From: CAZJNX01 sp964547415
GTDB taxonomy: Bacteria; Pseudomonadota; Alphaproteobacteria; Rhizobiales; Amorphaceae
Length of the DNA stretch: 6,498 nt
NCBI GenBank assembly: GCA_964547415.1
Contig: CAZJNX010000240.1
Location: forward strand, 1-6,498
Direction of reading: 5' to 3'
Below are positions 1-5,443 of the stretch, one piece after another. The notes beneath the pieces are model-generated. The model saw only the letters and a list, made by a program, of their open reading frames with translations, ran no database searches and was not told where the DNA came from. Each line of letters opens with the position of its first letter. Within the stretch, counting starts at the first letter, position 1. The position numbers and the translations under genes are program-made.

Positions 1-98
1 TGATCGTGCCGATCGCGATGGAAGAGAAGCTGCGCTTCGCCATTCGCGAGGGCGGTCGGACCGTCGGCGCGGGTGTCGTCGCGTCCATCATCGAGTAG
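1..98 (+). CDS. tuf: Elongation factor Tu, C-terminal end only (5' truncated by the window)
   Basis: Reading from base 3, the sequence encodes 31 residues and then a TAG at 96-98. The visible peptide contains PIAMEEKLRFAIREGG and RTVGAGVV and ends in SIIE, which is the characteristic last strand region of EF-Tu domain 3. EF-Tu is the cytoplasmic GTPase that delivers aminoacyl-tRNA to the ribosomal A site. The GTPase domain lies outside the window, so nothing can be said about it. Position directly upstream of rpsJ is the usual str-S10 arrangement. Many proteobacteria carry two tuf copies, and whether this is the only one cannot be judged here. The gene is followed after 21 nt by a strong hairpin. 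Confidence 0.96.
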   Translation, partial: IVPIAMEEKLRFAIREGGRTVGAGVVASIIE

Positions 99-119
99 CG
101 GTTGCGCAGATGTCCGGTC

Positions 120-158
120 GGGGCGTGACCGGGCGCCGGTCACGCCCCTTCTTGTTTC
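120..158 (+). terminator. Probable intrinsic terminator or attenuator between tuf and rpsJ
   Basis: The arms GGGGCGTGACC (120-130) and GGTCACGCCCC (138-148) are perfect reverse complements over 11 bp. Two further G-C pairs (131-137, 132-136) can extend the stem to 13 bp with a GCG loop. The 3' arm is followed directly by a T-rich stretch, TTCTTGTTTC (149-158), the only T-rich run in the spacer. This is the standard architecture of a Rho-independent terminator on the + strand. It sits between two genes usually co-transcribed, so partial termination that lowers S10-operon expression relative to tuf is plausible. That role is inference, and no folding energy was computed. Confidence 0.8.
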
Positions 159-207
159 TCTTCAGGGGTCCCGGGTTCGCGGGTGCGGGAAGTCGGGGTA
201 AGGTCAG

Positions 208-516
208 ATGAACGGGCAGAACATAAGAATTCGCCTCAAGGCGTTCGATCACCGGGTGTTGGACTCGTCGACGCGCGAGATCGTGCACACGGCGAAGCGC
301 ACCGGGGCGCAGGTGCGCGGTCCGGTTCCGCTGCCGACCCGGATCGAGCGCTACACCGTCAACCGCTCGCCGCACATCGACAAGAAGAGCCGTGAGCAGT
401 TCGAGATCCGCACCCACAAGCGGCTGCTCGACATCATCGATCCCACCCCGCAGACGGTCGATGCGCTGATGAAGCTCGATCTCGCCGCGGGCGTGGATGT
501 CGAAATCAAGCTCTGA
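208..516 (+). CDS. rpsJ: 30S ribosomal protein S10 (NusE)
   Basis: This 102-residue protein matches the usual S10 length (103 in E. coli). It opens with MNGQNIRIRLKAFDHR and contains KRTGAQVRGPVPLPT, the loop segment VNRSPHIDKKSREQFE, then THKRLLDI and the terminal DLAAGVDVEIKL. S10 binds the 3' domain of 16S rRNA in the 30S head. In the family it also pairs with NusB as NusE in transcription antitermination, which may matter given the hairpin just upstream. The ATG at 208 is chosen because it gives the canonical N-terminus. A modest AAGG (200-203) lies only 4 nt before it, a weak and close ribosome-binding site for such a highly expressed gene. It is the first gene of the S10 set, and rplC follows after 33 nt. 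Confidence 0.98.
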   Translation: MNGQNIRIRLKAFDHRVLDSSTREIVHTAKRTGAQVRGPVPLPTRIERYTVNRSPHIDKKSREQFEIRTHKRLLDIIDPTPQTVDALMKLDLAAGVDVEIKL

Positions 517-549
517 CGAGCCTCTTGCGAGGGAAGGCGCGAACGACCG

Positions 550-1302
550 ATGCGTTCAGCCGTGATTGCACAGAAGGTCGGGATGACCCGGATCTACACT
601 GCCGACGGCGAGCACGTCCCGGTGACGGTGCTCAAGGTCGACCGGTGCCAGGTCGTCGCCCACCGCACCGAGGAGCGGGATGGCTATACGGCCCTCCAGC
701 TCGGCGCCGGCTTTCGCCGGGCGAAGACCGTGACGCGCCCGATGCGCGGCCACTTCGCCAAGGCCGAGGTCGAGCCCAAGCGCACGCTCATGGAGTGCCG
801 GGTGAGCCCGGAGAACATGATCGACGTGGGCGCGGAGATCACCGCCGACCACTTCGTGCCCGGTCAGTTCGTGGACGTCACCGGGACGTCGATCGGCAAG
901 GGCTTCGCCGGTGCGATGAAGCGGCACAACTTCGGCGGGCTGAGAGCCTCCCACGGCGTGTCGATCTCCCACCGCAGCCACGGCTCCACCGGACAGTGCC
1001 AGGACCCCGGCAAGGTGTTCAAGGGCAAGAAGATGGCCGGCCATATGGGTGCGCGCCGCGTGACGACGCAGAACCTCAAGGTTGTGCGGACCGATCCCGA
1101 CGAGGGGCTGATCCTCGTGGAGGGCGCGGTTCCCGGGGCCAAGGGCGGGTTCATCCTGGTGCGCGACGCAGTGAAGAAGCAGCTTCCGGACGGGGTGCCC
1201 TCGCCCGGTGCGTTCCGTATGCCGGGCAACGGCGCGGCGGCCGCAGCTGCGGCGGAGAGCGCCGGCGAGGCGGGTGAAGCCGCCGGGACCCAGGAGGGCT
1301 GA
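550..1302 (+). CDS. rplC: 50S ribosomal protein L3
   Basis: The 250-residue product begins MRSAVIAQKVGMTRIY, the normal L3 N-terminus, and carries the central signature GKGFAGAMKRHNF (about 117-128) and GQCQDPGKVFKGKKMAGHMG (148-167). Gln151 aligns with E. coli Gln150, the residue methylated by PrmB. L3 is an early 23S-rRNA-binding assembly protein whose loop reaches toward the peptidyl transferase centre. The protein is about 40 residues longer than E. coli L3 because of a C-terminal tail (about 211-250) that ends in a low-complexity Ala/Gly/Glu stretch from about 229. GAGGGAAGG (529-537) is the likely ribosome-binding site, 12 nt upstream. A longer ORF in another frame starting at 525 is a shadow. 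Confidence 0.98.
   Translation: MRSAVIAQKVGMTRIYTADGEHVPVTVLKVDRCQVVAHRTEERDGYTALQLGAGFRRAKTVTRPMRGHFAKAEVEPKRTLMECRVSPENMIDVGAEITADHFVPGQFVDVTGTSIGKGFAGAMKRHNFGGLRASHGVSISHRSHGSTGQCQDPGKVFKGKKMAGHMGARRVTTQNLKVVRTDPDEGLILVEGAVPGAKGGFILVRDAVKKQLPDGVPSPGAFRMPGNGAAAAAAAESAGEAGEAAGTQEG
1292..1297 (+). promoter_or_regulatory. Ribosome-binding site for rplD, inside the end of rplC
   Basis: A full AGGAGG lies 9 nt before the ATG at 1307 and inside the last codons of rplC. It supports 1307 as the rplD start, rather than the in-frame ATG at 1208 that would add 33 Arg/Pro-rich residues translated from rplC sequence. Its location suggests translational coupling of L4 to L3. Confidence 0.85.
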
Positions 1303-1306
1303 TCGG

Positions 1307-1927
1307 ATGGACGTGACGGTGAAGACCCTGTCCGGCGAGGACGCCGGGACGGTCACGCTGCCCGACGACGTCTTCGCGCTGGAGCCCCGGGCGGACATCC
1401 TGCAGCGGGTCGTCCGCTGGCAGCTGGCGAGGCGCCAGGCCGGGACCCACAGCGCGAAGGGGCGCGGCGAGGTCTCCGGGACCGGGCGCAAGATGTACAA
1501 GCAGAAGGGGACGGGCCGGGCCCGCCACTCGGACCGCAAGGCCCCCCAGTTCCGCGGCGGCGGCAAGGCCCACGGGCCGGTCGTGCGCAGCCACGCCCAC
1601 GACCTGCCCAAGAAGGTGCGGGCGCTCGGCCTGAGGCACGCCCTGTCTGCGAAGGCGCGCGACGAGGCGATCGTGGTTCTCGACGCCGCCCGCAGCGAGG
1701 ACGGGAAGACGAAGACGTTGCGTGCGCAGCTCGAGGCCCTCGGCCTGAAGAACGCGCTCGTGGTGGACGGGCCGGACGTGGACGGGATGTTCGGGCGGGC
1801 GCTGCGCAACATTCCGGAAATCGACGTGCTGCCGGTCCGCGGGCTCAATGTATACGACGTGCTGCGGCGCCGCACGCTGGTGCTGACGCGCTCGGCTGTC
1901 GAGGGGATCGAGGAGCGGCTCAAATGA
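1307..1927 (+). CDS. rplD: 50S ribosomal protein L4
   Basis: From the ATG at 1307 the product is 206 residues, close to E. coli L4 (201). It has the globular N-terminus MDVTVKTLSG and the long tunnel-lining loop with KMYKQKGTGRARH (62-74) and APQFRGGGKAHGP (79-91). It continues with LPKKVRALGLRHALS and the C-terminal NVYDVLRRRTLVLT. Lys67 in QKGTGRAR corresponds to the loop position where E. coli L4 changes (Lys63) give macrolide resistance; it is unchanged here. L4 binds 23S rRNA domain I, and in enterobacteria it represses its own operon through a leader RNA. No comparable leader is evident upstream of rpsJ. An in-frame ATG at 1208 is rejected because it lies in rplC and lacks L4 similarity. 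The stop overlaps the rplW start by 4 nt. Confidence 0.98.
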   Translation: MDVTVKTLSGEDAGTVTLPDDVFALEPRADILQRVVRWQLARRQAGTHSAKGRGEVSGTGRKMYKQKGTGRARHSDRKAPQFRGGGKAHGPVVRSHAHDLPKKVRALGLRHALSAKARDEAIVVLDAARSEDGKTKTLRAQLEALGLKNALVVDGPDVDGMFGRALRNIPEIDVLPVRGLNVYDVLRRRTLVLTRSAVEGIEERLK

Positions 1928-2217
1928 CGAGGCTCGGCCACTACGACGTGATCGTCGCGCCGGTCATCACCGAGAAGTCGACCGAGGCGTCCGAGAACAA
2001 CCAGGTGGTCTTCGAGGTGCGTCGCTCGGCGACGAAGCCGGAGATCAAGGAGGCCGTCGAGGCGCTGTTCGGCGTCAAGGTCGCGGCCGTCAACACGTTG
2101 ATCCGGAAGGGCAAGGCCAAGCGGTTCCGGGGCATCAAGGGTCGTCAGTCGGACGTGAAGCGGGCCTATGTCCGTCTCGCGGACGGTCAGACCATCGACG
2201 TGACCACGGGGCTCTGA
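1924..2217 (+). CDS. rplW: 50S ribosomal protein L23
   Basis: This 97-residue protein shows the L23 pattern: APVITEKST near the N-terminus, ATKPEIKEAVEALFGVKVAAVNTL in the middle, then KGKAKRFRGIKGR and SDVKRAYVRL. Glu17 in the ITEK motif corresponds to E. coli Glu18, which contacts trigger factor. L23 sits at the polypeptide exit tunnel on 23S rRNA domain III and is the docking site for trigger factor and SRP. The start ATG overlaps the rplD stop as ATGA (1924-1927). AGGAG (1911-1915), 8 nt upstream within rplD, is the likely ribosome-binding site, which points to coupled translation. Length is normal (100 in E. coli). Confidence 0.98.
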   Translation: MTRLGHYDVIVAPVITEKSTEASENNQVVFEVRRSATKPEIKEAVEALFGVKVAAVNTLIRKGKAKRFRGIKGRQSDVKRAYVRLADGQTIDVTTGL

Positions 2218-2227
2218 GAGGCAGACG

Positions 2228-3061
2228 ATGGCACTCAAATCCTTCAAGCCGACCTCTCCGGGACAGCGGCAGCTGATCATCGTGTCGCGTACCGGCCTGT
2301 GGAAGGGCAAGCCGGTCAAGCAGCTGACCGAAGGGCTGACCAAGTCTGGCGGGCGCAACAATGCCGGTCGCAAGACGTCGCGGCATCGCGGGGGCGGGCA
2401 CAAGCGCGCCTACCGCATGATCGACTTCAAGCGACGCAAGCACGACGTGCCCGCCACGGTGGAGCGGCTCGAGTACGACCCGAACCGGTCTGCGTTCATC
2501 GCGCTCGTGCGCTACGCGGACGGGGAGCTGTCGTACATTCTCGCGCCACAGCGTCTCGGGGTCGGCGACACGGTGGTGTCCGGGCGGCAGGTGGACGTCA
2601 AGCCGGGCAACGCCATGCCCCTGTCCTCGATCCCGGTCGGCACGATCGTGCACAACATCGAGCTGAAGCCGGGCAAGGGCGGGCAGATCGCCCGCGCCGC
2701 GGGCGGCTACGCCCAGCTCGTCGGCCGCGACCAGGGGTACGCGGTGCTGCGGCTCAACTCGGGCGAGCAGCGCCGGGTGCAGGGGTCCTGCATGGCGACG
2801 GTGGGGGCCGTGTCCAACCCGGATCACGGCAACGTCAACCTGTCGAAGGCGGGCCGTAGCCGCTGGCTCGGTCGCCGGCCCCAAACGCGCGGCGTGGCCA
2901 TGAACCCCTTCGATCACCCCCACGGCGGCGGCGAGGGCCGGACGTCCGGGGGCCGTGACCCGGTAACCCCCTGGGGTCAGCCGACGAAGGGCAAACGGAC
3001 GCGCCGCAACAAGTCGACCGACAAGTACATCGTCCGTAGCCGTCACGCGCGGAAGAAGTAA
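2228..3061 (+). CDS. rplB: 50S ribosomal protein L2
   Basis: The 277-residue product (273 in E. coli) begins MALKSFKPTSPGQRQ. It contains SRHRGGGHKRAYRMIDFKRR (51-70) in the RNA-binding part, SH3-like strands through the middle, and the invariant C-terminal block MNPFDHPHGGGEGR (225-238) followed by PVTPWGQPTKGKRTRRNKS. His230 matches E. coli His229, the conserved histidine linked to peptidyl transferase activity. L2 is a primary 23S rRNA-binding protein needed for subunit association and A/P-site tRNA placement. It begins 10 nt after rplW, with GAGAGG (2216-2221) overlapping the rplW stop as ribosome-binding site. All key residues are present and the frame is intact. Confidence 0.99.
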   Translation: MALKSFKPTSPGQRQLIIVSRTGLWKGKPVKQLTEGLTKSGGRNNAGRKTSRHRGGGHKRAYRMIDFKRRKHDVPATVERLEYDPNRSAFIALVRYADGELSYILAPQRLGVGDTVVSGRQVDVKPGNAMPLSSIPVGTIVHNIELKPGKGGQIARAAGGYAQLVGRDQGYAVLRLNSGEQRRVQGSCMATVGAVSNPDHGNVNLSKAGRSRWLGRRPQTRGVAMNPFDHPHGGGEGRTSGGRDPVTPWGQPTKGKRTRRNKSTDKYIVRSRHARKK

Positions 3062-3073
3062 GGGAACGAGGCA

Positions 3074-3352
3074 ATGGCGCGTTCGGTATGGAAGGGGCCG
3101 TTCATTGACGGCTATCTTCTCAAGAAGGCCGAGAAGGCTCGCAGTTCGGGTCGCAACGAGGTGATCAAGATCTGGTCCCGCCGGTCGACCATCCTGCCGC
3201 AGTTCGTCGGGCTGACGTTCGGCGTTCACAACGGACACAAGCACGTGCCGGTGCTCGTGTCCGAGGACATGGTGGGTCACAAGTTCGGCGAGTTCGCACC
3301 GACGCGCACCTATTATGGGCACGGCGCCGACAAGAAGGCGAAGAGGAGGTAG
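3074..3352 (+). CDS. rpsS: 30S ribosomal protein S19
   Basis: At 92 residues it has exactly the E. coli S19 length. It starts MARSVWKGPFIDGYLLKK, carries the signature IKIWSRRSTILPQFVGLT and VHNGHKHVPV in the centre, and ends with GHKFGEFAPTRTY and a basic ADKKAKRR tail. S19 lies in the 30S head with S13, near the A-site tRNA and the intersubunit bridge. It starts 12 nt after rplB. A purine-rich AGGGAA (3061-3066) provides the ribosome-binding site. Its final codons contain the strong AGGAGGT that serves rplV. Confidence 0.99.
   Translation: MARSVWKGPFIDGYLLKKAEKARSSGRNEVIKIWSRRSTILPQFVGLTFGVHNGHKHVPVLVSEDMVGHKFGEFAPTRTYYGHGADKKAKRR
3344..3350 (+). promoter_or_regulatory. Strong ribosome-binding site that fixes the GTG start of rplV
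   Basis: AGGAGGT is a complete anti-16S match located at the very end of rpsS, overlapping its TAG stop, with 4 nt between it and the GTG at 3355. Together with the conserved MGKPK N-terminus, this decides for a GTG start. The next in-frame ATG (3417) would remove 20 conserved residues. Confidence 0.85.
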
Positions 3353-3354
3353 GC

Positions 3355-3735
3355 GTGGGCAAGCCCAAGCGTGAACGCGCCCTTGCCGACAACGAGGCGC
3401 GCGCGGTCAACCGGATGATCCGGGTCAGCCCGCAGAAGCTCAACCTCGTGGCGGCGATGATCCGCGGCAAGAGGGTTTCCTCCGCGCTGGCGGACCTCGA
3501 GTTCTCGCGCAAGCGGAGCGCCGGCGAGGTCCGGAAGACCCTCGAATCGGCGGTGGCGAACGCGGAGAACAACCACGACCTCGACGTCGACCAGCTGGTC
3601 GTGAAGGAGGCGTACGTGGGCAAGGCGCTGGTGATGAAGCGGTTCCGCGCCCGTGGGCGCGGCCGGGTCGGCAGCATTCAGAAGCCGTTCTCGCATCTCA
3701 CCATCGTGGTGCGGGAAGTCGAGGAGGCGGTCTGA
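3355..3735 (+). CDS. rplV: 50S ribosomal protein L22
   Basis: The 126-residue product is longer than E. coli L22 (110), but this length is typical of alphaproteobacteria. It has an N-terminal MGKPKRERALADNEARAV lead, then the core IRVSPQKLNLVAAMIRGK, ALADLEFSRKRSAGEV, VANAENNHDLD and the beta-hairpin end VMKRFRARGRGRVGS followed by SHLTIVVREVEE. The hairpin lines the exit tunnel. Met94-Lys95-Arg96 corresponds to the E. coli MKR triplet (82-84) whose deletion gives erythromycin resistance; it is intact here. Start is GTG, the only non-ATG start in the window, compensated by a near-ideal Shine-Dalgarno sequence. The TGA stop overlaps the rpsC ATG by one base. Confidence 0.98.
   Translation: MGKPKRERALADNEARAVNRMIRVSPQKLNLVAAMIRGKRVSSALADLEFSRKRSAGEVRKTLESAVANAENNHDLDVDQLVVKEAYVGKALVMKRFRARGRGRVGSIQKPFSHLTIVVREVEEAV
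3722..3727 (+). promoter_or_regulatory. Ribosome-binding site for rpsC, inside the end of rplV
   Basis: AGGAGG lies 7 nt before the rpsC ATG at 3735 and within the last rplV codons. Combined with the TGATG stop/start overlap, it supports both this start and coupled translation of S3 with L22. Confidence 0.82.
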
Positions 3736-4448
3736 TGGGCCAGAAGGTCAATCCGGTCGGGTTGCGGCTCGGCGTCAACCGGACGTGGGATTCGCGCTGG
3801 TTCGCCGAGGGCGGCGAATACGGGCAGCTTCTGCACGAGGATCTGAAGATTCGCCGCTGGCTCATGGGCGAGCTCAAGCAGGCGGCGGTCTCCAAGATCG
3901 TCATCGAGCGTCCCCACAAGAAGTGCCGGGTGTCGATCCACACGGCGCGGCCCGGCGTGGTGATCGGCAAGAAGGGCGCGGACATCGACAAGCTGCGTCG
4001 CAAGATCGGCGAGATGACGCGCTCCGAGGTGCACATCAACATCGTCGAGGTGCGCAAGCCGGAGATCGACGCCACGCTCGTGGCGGCCTCCATCGCCCAG
4101 CAGCTCGAGCGGCGCGTGGCCTTTCGCCGGGCCATGAAGCGGGCCGTCCAGACGGCCATGCGGATGGGCGCGGAGGGGATCCGCATCAACTGCGGCGGCC
4201 GGCTCGGCGGCGCGGAGATCGCGCGCACCGAGTGGTACCGGGAGGGGCGGGTGCCGCTGCACACCCTGCGCGCGGACATCGACTACGGCATGGCGACGGC
4301 CCACACGGCCTACGGCTCGTGCGGCGTGAAGGTCTGGATCTTCAAGGGGGAGATCTTCGAGCACGACCCGATGGCGTCCGAGCGGCGGGCGACCCAGGCG
4401 GGCGGCGGCGGGTCGACCGGGCGCCGGCGGGCCGAGGGCGGCGAATAG
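3735..4448 (+). CDS. rpsC: 30S ribosomal protein S3
   Basis: The 237-residue protein (233 in E. coli) begins MGQKVNPVGLRLGVNR. It contains a type II KH domain with the GKKG loop at 78-81 within ARPGVVIGKKGADIDKLR, and the C-terminal S3 domain LGGAEIARTEWYREGRVPLH with LRADIDYG. Arg131, Arg132 and Lys135 fall at exactly the E. coli positions linked to mRNA helicase activity at the entry tunnel. Residue 154 is Gly in NCGGRLGG, where the E. coli sequence has Ser (VSGRLGG). The last 20 or so residues form a low-complexity Gly/Arg tail, as is common in this family. S3 lies at the solvent side of the 30S head. Unlike its upstream neighbours, it is followed by a 71-nt gap. Confidence 0.98.
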   Translation: MGQKVNPVGLRLGVNRTWDSRWFAEGGEYGQLLHEDLKIRRWLMGELKQAAVSKIVIERPHKKCRVSIHTARPGVVIGKKGADIDKLRRKIGEMTRSEVHINIVEVRKPEIDATLVAASIAQQLERRVAFRRAMKRAVQTAMRMGAEGIRINCGGRLGGAEIARTEWYREGRVPLHTLRADIDYGMATAHTAYGSCGVKVWIFKGEIFEHDPMASERRATQAGGGGSTGRRRAEGGE

Positions 4449-4519
4449 TCCGCCCGGCGGATGGACTGGCGGGGCCTCTCCACGGGCGGGGTCCCATGGC
4501 CGGAAAGGAATGACGAACG
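4449..4519. other. Unusually long, G+C-rich rpsC-rplP spacer with inverted complementarity
   Basis: These 71 nt are the longest gap inside the S10 gene set here. CCGCCCG (4450-4456) is the exact reverse complement of CGGGCGG (4483-4489), giving a possible 7-bp stem with a 26-nt loop. A competing stem can form between GGGGCC (4471-4476) and GGTCCC (4490-4495) with one G-U pair. No T-run follows either, so a Rho-independent terminator is unlikely. No promoter-like hexamers were recognised. AAAGGA (4504-4509) near the 3' end is the rplP ribosome-binding site, 10 nt before its ATG. A regulatory or mRNA-stability role is only a possibility. Confidence 0.45.
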
Positions 4520-4933
4520 ATGCTGCAGCCGAAGCGGACCAAGTTTCGCAAACAGCACAAGGGCCGGATTCACGGCGTGGCGAAGGGCGGCTCCGAGCTG
4601 AACTTCGGCGCTTACGGGCTTAAGGCGCTCGAGCCCGAGCGGGTGACCGCGCGTCAGATCGAGGCGGCGCGTCGCGCCATGACGCGCCACATGAAGCGCG
4701 CGGGGCGTGTCTGGATCCGGATCTTTCCGGATGTTCCGGTCTCCAAGAAGCCGACCGAGGTGCGCATGGGCAAGGGCAAGGGCTCGCCCGAGTATTGGGC
4801 GGCGAAGGTGAAGCCCGGGCGCATCATGTTCGAGATCGACGGCGTGCCGGAGCCGGTGGCGCGGGAGGCGATGCGCCTCGCCGCCGCCAAGCTTCCGATC
4901 AGGACGCGCTTCGTGCAGCGCATCGCGGACTAG
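4520..4933 (+). CDS. rplP: 50S ribosomal protein L16
   Basis: The 137-residue product is one residue longer than E. coli L16. It opens MLQPKRTKFRKQHKGR and carries TARQIEAARRAMTRHMKR, then VWIRIFPDVPVSKKP, VRMGKGKGSPEYW and the C-terminal AAAKLPIRTRFV. Arg82 in VRMGKGKG aligns with E. coli Arg81, the residue hydroxylated by the oxygenase RoxA/YcfD; whether this organism has that enzyme cannot be seen. L16 organises 23S rRNA near the A-site tRNA elbow and is a late-assembly protein. Translation probably starts from its own AAAGGA site in the preceding spacer rather than by tight coupling to rpsC. rpmC follows after 10 nt. Confidence 0.99.
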   Translation: MLQPKRTKFRKQHKGRIHGVAKGGSELNFGAYGLKALEPERVTARQIEAARRAMTRHMKRAGRVWIRIFPDVPVSKKPTEVRMGKGKGSPEYWAAKVKPGRIMFEIDGVPEPVAREAMRLAAAKLPIRTRFVQRIAD

Positions 4934-4943
4934 GACGGGATCG

Positions 4944-5159
4944 ATGAAGGCGGCCGACGTACGGGCGAAGACGGTCGACGAGCTCCTGGACGAGCTCGAG
5001 CGGCTGAAGAAGGAACAGTTCAACCTGCGCTTCCAGAAGGCGACGGGCCAGCTCGACAACACCGCCCGGGTGCGACTCGTGCGCCGGGACATCGCGCGGA
5101 TCAAGACGATCCTGCGCGAGCGTCGGCTCGCCGAGGCGTCCGCTGCGGCGGCGGGCTGA
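4944..5159 (+). CDS. rpmC: 50S ribosomal protein L29
   Basis: This small protein of 71 residues begins MKAADVRAKTVDELLDELE and holds the L29 signature LKKEQFNLRFQKATGQLDN, then VRLVRRDIARIKTILRERR. It is predicted to be almost wholly alpha-helical, two antiparallel helices, as in the family. A short Ala-rich tail (EASAAAAG) accounts for its extra length over E. coli L29 (63). L29 sits beside L23 at the tunnel exit and helps form the docking platform for trigger factor and SRP. It starts 10 nt after rplP; the purine-rich AGGACGGGA (4932-4940) is only a weak Shine-Dalgarno match, so re-initiation after rplP is likely. Confidence 0.98.
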   Translation: MKAADVRAKTVDELLDELERLKKEQFNLRFQKATGQLDNTARVRLVRRDIARIKTILRERRLAEASAAAAG

Positions 5160-5176
5160 GACGGAGTTGAGGTGAG

Positions 5177-5443
5177 ATGCCGAAGCGCGTTCTGCATGGC
5201 GTGGTGGTTTCCGACAAGGGCGACAAGACGGTCGTCGTGAAGGTGGAGCGGCGGTTTACCCATCCGCTGCTGCGCAAGACGGTCCGTCGCTCGAAGAAGT
5301 ACCACGCCCACGACGAGGGCAACCGCTACAAGGTCGGGGACCGGGTGGCGATCGAGGAGACGCGGCCGATCTCGAGGCTGAAGTCCTGGCAGGTGCTCGG
5401 CACCGTCGTCGCCTCGGGCGAGATCATCCGGCCGGAGGCATAG
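5177..5443 (+). CDS. rpsQ: 30S ribosomal protein S17
   Basis: The 88-residue product (84 in E. coli) begins MPKRVLHGVVVSDKGDKTVV. It shows the OB-fold S17 pattern: VKVERRFTHPLLRKTVRRSKKYHAHDE, then YKVGDRVAIEETRPISRLKSW. S17 is an early assembly protein binding the 5' and central domains of 16S rRNA in the 30S body. It starts 17 nt after rpmC. ACGGAG (5161-5166) and GAGGT (5169-5173) precede the ATG at 10 and 3 nt, and the former has the better spacing. In E. coli it is the last gene of the S10 operon; here a 56-nt gap separates it from rplN. Confidence 0.98.
   Translation: MPKRVLHGVVVSDKGDKTVVVKVERRFTHPLLRKTVRRSKKYHAHDEGNRYKVGDRVAIEETRPISRLKSWQVLGTVVASGEIIRPEA

Noticed and set aside
152..180. 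Possible promoter with TTGTTT at 152-157 as -35
   Set aside because: The hexamer 17 nt downstream (175-180, GTTCGC) does not resemble a -10 box, and the T-rich bases are better explained as the terminator tail.
1208..1306. N-terminal extension of L4 by 33 residues from an upstream in-frame ATG
   Set aside because: The extension is out-of-frame rplC sequence with an Arg/Pro-rich translation. The ATG at 1307 has an ideal AGGAGG and gives the normal L4 N-terminus.
556..2403. Long minus-strand open frame (615 codons) antisense to rplC, rplD, rplW and part of rplB
   Set aside because: Long antisense frames are expected in high-G+C DNA opposite real genes. Its translation is rich in Arg, His, Pro and Leu with no recognisable domain, and it crosses several certain ribosomal-protein genes.
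2135..3322. Minus-strand open frame (395 codons) opposite rplB and rpsS
   Set aside because: It has the same low-complexity antisense composition, no recognised motif, and lies wholly opposite intact essential genes.
3653..4513. Plus-strand open frame (286 codons) overlapping rplV and rpsC in another frame
   Set aside because: The translation is Arg/Gly/Ala-rich frame-shifted rpsC sequence with no domain, whereas the rpsC frame encodes a complete S3.
4496..4513. Five-codon mini-ORF (MAGKE) just upstream of rplP
   Set aside because: It overlaps the rplP ribosome-binding site and could in principle act as an upstream ORF. It is too short to distinguish from chance, and no well-placed ribosome-binding site of its own is clear.
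4310..5311. Minus-strand open frame (333 codons) opposite rpsC end through rpsQ
   Set aside because: It spans the rplP, rpmC and rpsQ coding regions on the other strand and resembles no family I know. It is a codon-bias shadow.
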